The notes beneath the pieces are model-generated. The model did not search any database, had not been told where the DNA came from, and saw nothing but the letters and a program-made list of their open reading frames with translations. Positions 33,141 to 43,985 of a stretch of 64,000 nucleotides of DNA are shown one piece after another. Source of the DNA: Dipylidium caninum (Eukaryota > Platyhelminthes > Cestoda > Cyclophyllidea > Dipylidiidae). The stretch covers positions 806,001-870,000 of the forward strand of contig QEYB01000266.1 in assembly GCA_017562135.1 (NCBI GenBank), in the 5' to 3' direction. Numbering within the stretch: the stretch's first letter is position 1; each line of letters starts with the position of its first letter. A program made the position numbers and the translations under genes.

Positions 33141-36100
33141 CTCAGACAATATAATGTTAATTGAAACTGTACACTTTTTGCGCGAATAAAATGATTTACT
33201 AACATCTGCTTGTTGACCGTATTATATATTTCTAATCGTGTTGATTAAATTGTCTCAAGGTCGAGCATTTACATTTTTAAAAGTTTAAACACATATCTCA
33301 ACTGGCAATATTTGTTATTTAACTTTTTTCTTCTTACCTTTAAATTTTATTCTGTATTTTGGCACTTAATTGGCATTTACAATTTGCATTTCACACTTCT
33401 ACATTTATATCCTGCGTTAACTTTTATTTAAAAGTTTTTTAGACTTCGTTTGCCTCACTTGGAAATAGGGCGGATAAATCGGGACTGTTTCACGTGGACT
33501 CATTATTCATTTGCCATTTATAAATTTGCTGAAACTAATAGTTTAATATGATTTTTCCACTTTTCTCGCAATATCTTTGGATTTTACCATACCATTGCCA
33601 GAGCTCTTAATTTGCCCTATTGTCTCGTTGAAATTGATTGAATTGTCTTAACCATAGTATGTTCCTATTTCATCTTCTGTCCTTTGTATAAATTTTCGTT
33701 TTTTGGAACATTTTTTACGCTTATAATCTTAAAATTCTTTCCTGCTCGCGATGCTTCTATTTATTTGAAATGCCATCGGTCGATCAAAGAGGCGGTCTTA
33801 ATACATTAATTATAATTATCATCTATTCCTAATCTTTACATAAGCATCGGTAGATAGCTCTCTCCCACGCAGCTTATTGCATCACTGGAAGGGAAGGACG
33901 GAGAAAACGCTTGCATATTACCATATGGATCAACTATTTTTTGTTTCGTTAACGTTCTTGGTCATTTGTCGGCCTTATCGGTCACCAGTATTAACGCCGA
34001 TAGTGTTTACCATAAAGCGTTCAAAAAATCGCAAGAACTCTTTAACCCCCGCAAAGATGACGCAAATAAAAAATAAGTGAACCGAGACTGGTAGATTCGG
34101 TTGACGCCATATCAAAATGTCTTTCTGCAGAGTAGTGTGACTTTTTAAAACCTGTTATCTAGCGGCGTGCGATGACAGCATAAATAATGCCAGTTTTTGG
34201 CAGTATTTAGACCCATTAACATCTTAATTTGAACGAGACTATTTATATTATTGAACCGTATATCATTGATAAGAATGACAGAGGGGGACACCCAAGGCTC
34301 CACAATTACAGAAATGACGTCTTGTTTATGCGATTACGGATGAACTGCTGTACGTGGTCGGAGCGGCGGGACCGCACCGCAGTCGGAGAACCGCACCCAT
34401 ACGCAACGACATTCCGCCCTTCCTGTCAGATTAATTAACGAACATAAATTGCATAATTCGTTTCAACAACCTCGTTCGTAACTCCTCTCCTGCAGATTCA
34501 CGCTTAAACGTGGTTCCTGTGGCACTCTTCAACTCGGACTTTTTCACATTCCACGATCGAAACGAACAAATCGCCCAATTTAAGTGAACCACCTGCGTGA
34601 AGTCTGCTGCCTGGTGACTCCAGAGCCTAAAGGTGGGTACCGGAGCAGACGCCAACAAACTTCGCTCCTTGTGACTATCGGCTTTGATGGGGGAAGCGGC
34701 GAATTATGCTAATCGCGGCTCGAGTGCATGCGAATGTACACACCCTGCGTTGGAAGGCACAATTTTGTTGTTGACATCTGGCACACTTGCGTTTCTTCTT
34801 CGTTTGCTGGGTGTACCCATTTAGGATACGACAACAATGATTGGAAGAAGCTTCGCGTTCAAGAGGAATCCGCTTAGAGACGGCCTGTTTTGTCTCCGAT
34901 TTCAACCACACCTTCGTGTATTCTAAACACACCCATCGGTACGACATCGCCTAATGACGCACGGGGTGGTGATAGGGTGGATGCCTATTTGGCCCTCCCT
35001 AGTTGTCTTGTTCTGACAAGTTAGTTGTTAAAAGTCCCTCATAGGCGAAAAAGTCTTCCGGTCTCCAAAATTTAATAAACACTTTCCCGACATTGGCATC
35101 TGCTGATGCACATATCCCTAAAACTTGCTGCTAACTGATAAAGAACGAGCCCTAAACTCAAATAATTCATTGCATGCGTTGCATGGTGGGTGAATGTGGC
35201 TCCGAGTGTCTCGAAAGGAGCAGCAGAATGTGGCAAGGAGGGATCTACCCGAACATCGTGCTCTACCCGGCCTCCGAGAGTTGGGGAGGTGGCGCCTGGC
35301 CCCACGTTCTGCTTATTTGCCTGCTCCGCACCATGGTGGAATGCTAGAGTGCTCGCATTTGCGGACCTCAAAATACAGTAGAGGCAGTGGTCGTACCTAC
35401 TCGAGGCGGTTGAGAGGGGCCTTTTAGGGTCTTAAAGGAGGGACCTAAACTGTTAGCTTTTCTTTCATGCTGCAAAGTATTCACTAGACTGAGGTTGTTA
35501 GGACGCACCTCTTTGTTGCCACACTTAAGCCAAGTATTTCGGTTTCAGCGACTTGATTCCTATGTACTGGAAAGAGGCAAGAGCGATGAACAGAATAGAA
35601 AACGAAACTACGAATCGTCAAAAAGACTTTAAACTCCTATTTGCAGTGTTACACTCACAGAAATCTAGGCGTACTTGTGGCGAGAGAGATTGCAGGCGTT
35701 CATTTCGATAAAAAAGGTCTTCTGCTGCATGGAACGTGGGGATACACTTTCAATCAGTCCGCAAAGGACTGGTGGTGAGGAGGACGAGGAGGAGGAAGAG
35801 AGCTCGAATTACATTTACTATTTTGCAATCGGAAGGGGGCGGGCTGGCACAGCCCTGCCCAGGCAAATCCAACCAGACGGTGAAACAGAAGAGGTCTAAT
35901 GGAAATGGGGTTTAGACCTATCTGCTCATCCTAATTTGCATTTGAAAGGCTGCCCATCTCCAGCAAGGATATTCACCAATTAGGCTGCTGGAGCAGATTG
36001 TGAAGCATTCGAGTGTGATTTTCAACCCCTTTGGGGTACGAGTTTTCGGCCATTGCAAACTCGTGTGATATTATCCGCCGTTCCAACGGTGGCCCGCAGA

Positions 36101-37236
36101 CCACGTTAGTGGGCGATACACATTTCGAGACTCGCGCCGAGAGCAGATTGATAGCTCGAGTGGGAAAAACGCTTCACCGTAGCTCGAATGCGGTGGGAAA
36201 GGACTGAAAATGTAGGCGGACAGCGAGACCACCTTTAGTGAGCATTTAAGCGGTCCTGTCCGACGTGAGGCTCCTCTGTCTGCCTGTGCTATCAATTGGC
36301 CGACCTGGAAAGGCAGAGCTCTTTTGCCGGCTCAAGTCACTGAGCGAGGTGCTTCCAGCAGACTTAATGTATTGAACATGGAACCATTTGGCCCTTCACT
36401 TGCCGGTTTGACCTCTCAGAATAGTCTAAGCTAGCATAGGGTAAAAATTTGTCTCGAAAATCGTCGAGCCGCATGATATTCATATTGGAGGGACGAGCAT
36501 TGCAAAGTATTGGCGATCGGCCAGACATGTCTGCAGGAATTATGTTGCTCTCAATTTTAAGCCGTCAAATGATCGCATTGCCATGGACTTCAGAGAGGAG
36601 GAACACAATAAGTTTTCTTCTTAACGAAATGTCTGTCTGGAGGGTGTTCGTTTCAAATACATTCGCCCACATGTCTAGAGCACATGAGTTCAAAGTAAGC
36701 CCGTAAATGGCGGACGCTTGCCTAATAAAGAGAAGAGGAATGGCGGCAGAGGCTCAACTCATATTTCATACAATCCTGTTTTTATGACCACTCAAAGTAA
36801 GGTGTTCATTTCACCACGAAAAGATAAAGAACACAGAAGCCGTCCGCGAAACAAGGGTCAAACCAGTAAGTTGAAAGTTGACATGGCAAAGAAATAATGT
36901 GTAAGGGAAGACAAGCTTAATTCTACATCTAGAGGAAAATGGCAACACGAAGGGGAATTTCGTACTACCGCTAACATTGCATATTAATCCATCCATGAAA
37001 AAAAGATGAGAAGAAGGGTTTCATGGCAAATGAACAGAGCAACGAGCGATGAAGAGATCAGCAAAGAAGAAGTGACTTAAGTTCACTAGGAGCAAAGGTA
37101 TTTTTAATACAGAACAAATTTTCGAGGAGAAAGAATTTACGGTCAAAACAAGGACTCATGAAAAGCTGTCACGGGTGAATTCAAAAAAAAATGTCAGCAA
37201 CGCATAGGTAAAATGGCATTTATCACAGATAATGCA
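33141..37236. other. Spacer between GDH copies, no gene recognised
   Basis: The first ~0.9 kb upstream of copy 1 is AT-rich and probably holds its promoter. The rest has open frames of 60-99 codons with no recognisable domain. No sign of a third GDH copy was seen. Confidence 0.5.
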
Positions 37237-39430
37237 TGCAAAACAGCAAAAAAATGGAAGCAACTCATGGCGAGTGAGCGTGGTCAGGGCAAGGTGGAAG
37301 AGGCTGAGAAGGTGGTGAAGCAGAGGTGGAGGCGGAGGCCGAGGCGAAGGGGGAGGCGAAGGGGAAGGCGGAGGTGGGGAGGAAGAAGGAGCGAAGCGAA
37401 GGGCCACTGAAACACATCCCAGTAAGTCACTCGAGACCACATCGTGGCACAACATGGACATATCAACTGAACCTCCACTCCACCTCCCACTCCATGCACT
37501 CACGCACCCAAGACGACGACGTGAAAGACGACAGACTCAACCGCCCTGCTCTCCCCTCAACTCGCCTCGCCTCGCCTCGTCTCGCCCCGCCCCGCCCCGC
37601 CCCGCCCCGCCCCGCCCGCCTGCATGCATCCATGCATGCATGCAACACCACCTCTCACTCAGGTCAACTAACAAGCCCCCCTCCACTGCACCTCTCCGCC
37701 ACGTCACCTCACCAACACAGAGAAGACGAGGAAGAAGACAGCACCACGAATCACCTGGGGTTTAATCAGCACTAACGAAGGGATTTGTACACTCTCCGCT
37801 AACAGTGTGTGTCTCTAACTACAGTACCTAAGAGGAGTATTCAGTCGCTTAGAAGATGTTGCCCGACACACGGAGCGCATGGAATACCTTCTCCACGGCC
37901 AGAATGTAGGCGGCAGTCCGGAAATCCAGACCCAGGTTGTAGCGTTCAGCAATCTCCATCAGCTGTTTGGCCGCGCGCTCCATGGTGAACTCCAGGCCCG
38001 AATTAACTATGTCCAATTCAGACGCGTTCTCCATCCGGTCAGTCAACTCCTTCGACGGCTTCACCGGCTTACCCACAGCTCCCTCGATTGCTCCTGACCA
38101 GAGGAGAGGGGGAGGAGGAGGAAAAGGAGGAGGAGAAGAAGGAGGAAGGAGGAAGAAGAGGATTATGATTAGAGGGGGAGGATCAGAGGTAATCGCAAGT
38201 CGCCAAATAAGAGCACTTCACTTACGAAGCAAGAACCATGTTGCTCTCCTTCTCGTGCTTGAAGTTCAGACGTCCAAAGCTCACGTGGTTCAGATTCTTC
38301 AGCCACTCAAAGTACGAAAACAGTCACACCACCCGCGTTCAGGTACAGGTCGGGGATGATCATGACGTTTCGCTTGATGAGTTCCTTGTGAGCATAGTAA
38401 GAGGTGGGACCGTTGGCACCCTCAGCCACCACCTTCGCCTTTATCTTATCCACGTTTGCCGCAGTTATCTGCTTCTGCAGGGCAGCAGGAATGAGGACGT
38501 CGCACTCGTAATACAAAAGTTCTTGTCTGTCAACCTCCTTCGCACCTGGGAAGCCCTTCAAACTGCGGTGAGCCTACACACACACACAAAAGACACCACT
38601 TAGCAAGTGAACTCAGTTGACAGGCCAAACAGCACCGCTGCCTACATTTCTGTACTCATCCAACTTCTCGAAGTCAATTCCCTTCGGATTGTACAGGCGG
38701 TGTCAATTTCTATTAAACCAATGATAATTGCTCCGGCTTCTTGCAGAAACTTGAACGAGTATGTGCCCACATTGCCAAAGCCCTGGATTATAACCTTCTT
38801 GCCAGCTATACCAGGCTTGTCGAGGCCACAGGCTTTGCAGTTCTTCTCGGAGTCCAGGAAATTCTTCACACCGAAGAACAGACCCTGCATTTCAAATATC
38901 ATCGCAATCAGACATGTCATCCGCCAAACAAAACGTCCATGCCACACAACAATCCACCATTCTTACCAAGCCAGTAGCGACAGTGCGACCCTCCACACCT
39001 CCGTGATGTACGGGTTTGCCTGTCACGCAGCCCAACGCGTCCAAATCGCCGTATCCAATTGTATTGGCAAAGGTGTCTGCAATCCACGCCATCTCCTTCT
39101 CACCCGTTCCAACATCTGGGGCTGGCACGTCAGAGGTAGGCCCGAGGAAATTCTTCTTTGCCAATTCCAGTGCGAAGCGACGACAGATTCTCTCCAACTC
39201 GCCCAGCGAGTACTTGGAGGGGTCGATTTTGACGGCTGCCTTCGCACCTCCGAATGGAACATCGACAACACTGCACTTGTAAGTCATCAGACTGGCCAGA
39301 GCCATGACCTCATTCATATCCACATCGGGAGCAAACCGTATGCCTCCCTTACATGGAGTAATGTGATGTGAATGTTGGGCGCGCCAGCATTGGATTATTT
39401 CGTACTCGCCGTTGTCACGTTTAATAGGAT
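37237..39430 (-). repeat. GDH tandem duplication, unit 2
   Basis: This is the counterpart of 30785-32965, same orientation. Differences are scattered substitutions, single-base indels and length changes in the purine-rich intron tract (38100-38200) and the pentanucleotide tract. Confidence 0.92.
37561..37618. repeat. CTCGC/CCCGC pentanucleotide tandem repeat
   Basis: Period-5 units change from CTCGC to CCCGC along the tract. It is followed at 37620-37645 by a small palindromic TGCATGCA-rich stretch. It sits in the 3' flank of GDH copy 2. Confidence 0.85.
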
Positions 39431-39622
39431 AGTTAACTTCAAGTATGTCATCACAAGCCTTTATGTTTTTCAGGATGCCTTCTATTAAATGCTCCTTTTA
39501 TTTTCTGTTCCAGCAAATTTCAAATCATGTTTGAGCTTCTTCTCCACATGCGTAATTGCTTCTTCAACGAACATCCCCACCATTTCGTAGAAAGGAGGCT
39601 CCTTGGCTTTGTTAGATGCCAT
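37849..39622 (-). CDS. Glutamate dehydrogenase, copy 2 (frame broken as given)
   Basis: The exons mirror copy 1: 39622-38967, 38884-38646, 38573-38226 and 38093-37849. With frame corrections the product is about 495 residues, nearly identical to copy 1 after codon ~75. The N-terminus differs: it starts [18 protein letters not shown], five residues longer, with no obvious mitochondrial presequence. As written there are four one-base breaks. One base is lost near 39487 (exon 1) and one near 38697 (exon 2). One is gained in the A run at 38317-38320 and one near 38234 (exon 3). Copy 1 is open at each of the last three sites. Either this is a decaying paralogue, or, more likely given similar single-base breaks in unique essential genes here, these are sequencing indels. 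Splice sites and all catalytic motifs are kept, which argues against an old pseudogene. Confidence 0.85.
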
Positions 39623-41895
39623 TTTGAGAGGCCGAAATATGTGCTGTTATTGGAGAATGACATCCAGTTTTTCGATGCCGTACAACTACAATTTATACCT
39701 CGCTGACAATCTTGTGCGGCCTTGCAATTTTCACTGCTTCATCAAATAATTAAAAGCATTCGCATAATACTTGTTGAAAATGGTAAACTTCTTTCACAAC
39801 CTGAAATCACATTTATGTTATATTTTTTATTTAAGGTTACGCATAATATTAGTATTTTTGCGGTTTTTTTGAAAGGCTTTGCGAAATTGCATTGAAACGT
39901 TAACATTTGCAAAATTTTTCCGCGTATCGTAACTTACGCACAAATGTTTTGCACAGCTTATTAGTGGTTTATTTTTGTGTGCTCCTTTTTCCCACCTTTT
40001 TTTGCAAATCTTTTTTTCGATCTAATCGCAATTTCGGCCCTCAGTATCATATTGCAAAATTGTAAACTAGAAATCATTTGTCATGTGTCAAGTGTCAAAT
40101 TTAAATAATCTACAGCGAATGTTCCACAATAGGGACTATACAGGACCCAGTTCGTCACTCGTCTCTTATAATGGGCCACGTCTGATTTGATAAATTTTTC
40201 TGAACATTGGCTGTTCGATGATTCCAATCCCACATAGAGGCGAACTTAATTTCGCTTCTGGCAACTCTATAATGCTTCGTGTCACACGCCCACATGCACT
40301 GCCTCTCACTGTAACTAAGTCCTCAATCTGATAATCCTAACTAATTTAGGGAACCTGACATTTGCTAGTACTCGTAAAATGCTTGATAACGTATTGCGTC
40401 CATGTTTGCCTGCAAAAAAAAATCGACAGCAAATTTTTGCTTTCTTTATTAGAGTATGTCTCAAGATAGGTTCCACCTACTCCTTCCACACTGAGCCTTT
40501 ATTTCTATGCACACCATGCTGATATCCCACATCCTTTACGATACCATTCGTTTTCCTGGTTGGACGGCACTTCACGAAAGCTCATGCACTCTCGACCACG
40601 ATGTTAATCTGTAGAAATTACGCCGCTGACTTAAAGTGCCACATATGAAGGAAGACATCGAAATTATGTAGGAATTTTTACAGATTTTTTGCATTTGTGA
40701 CGTGACATAAAAGCAATGGATGAAGCTTGGGCATTGTCATATTGGAGAGTAAAAAGTTTAGAGTAACCGTGACATAGGACTCTCTTGATTGTGTTAATTT
40801 TATTTGCGTGTAACAAATAAAAGGAGGTGAATGATTGAATTATTCCTTTCTGGCCTTATAGTTAGTAATGATAATCCTCTAATATGGATATTGGGGTAAA
40901 CAGTCTGAGCACCTGATCGCTTTTTACGTCAAGTCTGCCTCAAACCTGGTATATGTGCCGTTCGCGCCCCTTACAGATCGGTATTTATACGCGAATAATA
41001 ATATTTGCATAAAATAAGCGGGTGCGGCGTTTGCAAAGATAGTGCTACCACTACGAAGGCTAAAGAAAATTTCACTCTTTGTATTTCAAAAAATGGATGA
41101 CTGATGAGTTTGAACACTGGTATGAATCCGACTGAATTATAATGCTGAACTATGAGATATTGATTTACCCTTTGAAAATGGTAGCGTGAAATAAGAGGAA
41201 ATGTACGAAAGCGACCATCTCCGAAGGACGGAAAAAATGCCGTTTTAACCCTGAAAATCAAACTTCTTTGGTCAAACGACCCAGTAAAATGGATTCCTTA
41301 GATTTTCGGTCACTTTATTCTTTCATAAAGTGATGTATGTTCTGGCGCAACGTTCAGCAGTATTTATAACACGGCCGCGGTACTCTCGAATTCGTCGTTG
41401 ATTCCATACTACGGTCTGGTGGTGTTCCCTCCTGAATATCTTAATCTTCGCGTGAATGCTCGAACAGTTGAGCCCTTATAATAAATGCAGAAGTCTAAGC
41501 CCGTGAGTGCATGATTTAAATTTCTCCCCATTTGGGGTCATTTGTCGATCTCTATTTTTTTTACTCGGATTCCACAAGGATCAAACACCCTTCATTCAGT
41601 AACTATAATTGTCTGGCGCCGCAGAGACAGGTCAATTTCTCTTAATGGTTCAGATGTATTATTATCATCTTATTGATAAATCTGTGTCTATAGTTTTGCT
41701 TTGTACCTTCGCGTATTGTTTTTGTTAATGTCTACATTCCTCATGTGTTGTTAGCCTCATCGTCCCCACTTTTTTACGCAAAATTAGTTTATACATTTCG
41801 TTTGGTAATGACACAGACACTATGGAGGCTTCGGGAAATTTTCCTGTTCTTTTAAATTGTTTCTTCCTCTCTTCGTATAGCTGGACTTATCGCGG
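39623..41895. other. Intergenic, AT-rich, no gene recognised
   Basis: The stretch separates the divergently oriented GDH copy 2 and STUB1 and probably contains both promoters. No recognisable coding segment or RNA gene was seen. Confidence 0.5.
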
Positions 41896-43504
41896 ATGTC
41901 GCACTCGGAACTGAAAGACAGTGGCAATCGATTTTCGCTGCTTCAGACAGTAAACGCGCAATAGAGTGCTACACACTTGCCATTAAAAAGAATGGTTCTA
42001 TTTCTACCTATTACTCAAACCGCGCTCTTTGTTATCTGCAGCTAAAAATGTATGACCAAGTGTTTGCTGATTGTCGGTGAGTTCGTGGGTTTCATTTGTT
42101 ATTCCTCTCTAAAATTTTTGTTTTTTTATTCATGAACGCGGGTTTATTTTCAAGTCTTATTTCCGCAATTATTACGCTTCGCATCCCCAACGTAGTTTTC
42201 GTAATTCCTTTTCACTCTTACGTTTATTGTTGATTAGAGTTTAGATTTGTGGTACTTCCTAGGCTTATTGTACCGACGTTATTAGCTCTTTAGGCGGATG
42301 AGGAAACTTATATTCTTGAATTATTGAGAGCACTAAAAGCCCTAACCGGAGGTGTCTTTTCACCTAATTAGCCGGGCCTTGGAATTGGATCAGAGCAATT
42401 TGAAAGCCTTCTTTTTTGCGGGTCAGTGTCATTTGGCCCTTGGTCAGTATGATGAGGCTGTGGCCAAACTCACCACAGCGTATTCTCTTGCTCTGGAGAC
42501 GCACAAAGATTTTGGCGACGACATTGCTGCATCAATTAGACTTGCCAAACGCAAGCGCTTTGAACAGATGGATGAAAAACGGCGGCAAGAAGAGATTGAA
42601 TTTCAGGCAAGCCATTACGCTTTATATAATGTGATACTAACGTGTTACCAAGGTTTGATGATTTTATAAGACTGAACAGGTGAAGAGTTGTTAAGAACAG
42701 AGTTCCATGTCACATCATAGCAATCGAGGAGCATATGCAACGATAAATAAGTTATGAATAACCTGAGAGCTGGTATTTGCCTTCAATCCCACCTGTAAAT
42801 CGTCTACTGCTACCCACATGTGTGTACAATAACCTTATATTGTTCGAAATCAATTTTTTTGCACAGGTTTATCTCAGGAAACTGATAATGGAGGATGCTG
42901 AACGAAGAATTAAGGGTTTGCAAGGTAGCAGTACAAATGAAGATAGAGATAGGGTAAAGAATTTGAAGGATGAAAAGACATACTCTACTTCTGCCTCTGG
43001 ACAAGAAACGCCAGATGGAGATAGAAACAGTACTGAAATGGACGTCCATGTCTCTATTCGCAGTCCCCCTCTAAGTGCCACTCAAATAGAATTCGAAACG
43101 TCAGCCAGATTACGTGAATTGGACGCCATTTTCGCCCAGGTCAGTGTCTTATTTTATTAATTTTGTTTCGTATTTGTTTCATGTGTGGAGATTTTTTTGT
43201 CCTTCACGGGCAAATTGACTTTCTCTTAAAATTTTGCGCCTAGATCGATGAGAGGAGGAAGAAGCGGGAGGTCCCGGACTATCTTTGTGGTCAGATAAGT
43301 TTTGAGTTGATGCAGGACCCCGTGATCACTCCTAGTGGCATTACCTACGACCTACATTCTATACAGGCACACTTGAGACAGGTCGGACATTTTGATCCCA
43401 TAACGCGGCAACCACTAACACAGGAGCAGCTGATACCTAACCTTGCGATGAAGGAGGTTATTTCCAAGTTTCTGGAAGAGAATCCTTGGGCAGACGGTTT
43501 CTAG
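41896..43504 (+). CDS. STUB1: E3 ubiquitin ligase CHIP (TPR + U-box)
   Basis: Four exons: 41896-42076, 42372-42606, 42867-43139 and 43244-43504, about 316 residues (human 303). CHIP binds the C-terminal EEVD of Hsp70/Hsp90 through TPR repeats and ubiquitinates chaperone clients through its U-box. The TPR region (~1-130) shows [43 protein letters not shown] and [15 protein letters not shown]. It is followed by a basic helix ([19 protein letters not shown]), a charged Ser-rich linker longer than in vertebrates, and the U-box ([53 protein letters not shown]) to the end. Intron 2 (42607-42866) has a GC donor (CAG|GCAAGC) and an AG acceptor. In exon 1 the T run at 41932-41935 is one base too short to keep frame between GNRF and FAAS; both sides match CHIP. 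TOPORS starts 481 bp downstream on the same strand. Confidence 0.96.
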
Positions 43505-43985
43505 GAATTTTGCTTTTGCCTTTTTCTTCTTTACTCACGTATTTTCATCTCAATACACTTAATTATGTACAGTAAAATTGATTTTTCTTCTACCTTATCC
43601 TCTCCTGTCGTACTTCCATTGAATAGCATAATGCGTTCAACGCATGTAGTTCTTCTGATTTGTTTGTGCATGTCTGCTTGTGCATCGGCTGATGCATGGT
43701 TCCGCTTGGCCGTGTGCTGTTCCAAGAGATGGCCGGTATTCGGACTGTTAAACCTACAAATGGCTGGCTCACGAGCCCCATTCGCCTTTCTGCAGGGAGG
43801 CTAATAATAGTAACTCATGTGAATTGGTCCCAACTGATTTCTTTTAATAAATTACCTGAACGTTTACTTAGACGTTAGTGACGACCCTGGCAATTGTATT
43901 TATGTTGCTACTTCCCGATGTTGTACTAGATGTAGTATTCGTGGTCCCCAAGTACTAAAAGACCTGCGATTTACGTGTTGCAGCA

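Noticed and set aside
33100..33150. TTG at 33149 as the start of GDH copy 1
   Set aside because: An ATG three codons downstream (33140) gives the family-typical N-terminus, and non-ATG starts are not expected in an animal nuclear gene.
38607..39371. 254-codon plus-strand open frame opposite GDH copy 2, and a similar one at 32331-32903
   Set aside because: They are antisense shadows of GDH exons 1-2 and intervening intron, created by GDH codon usage. No independent domain or start context.
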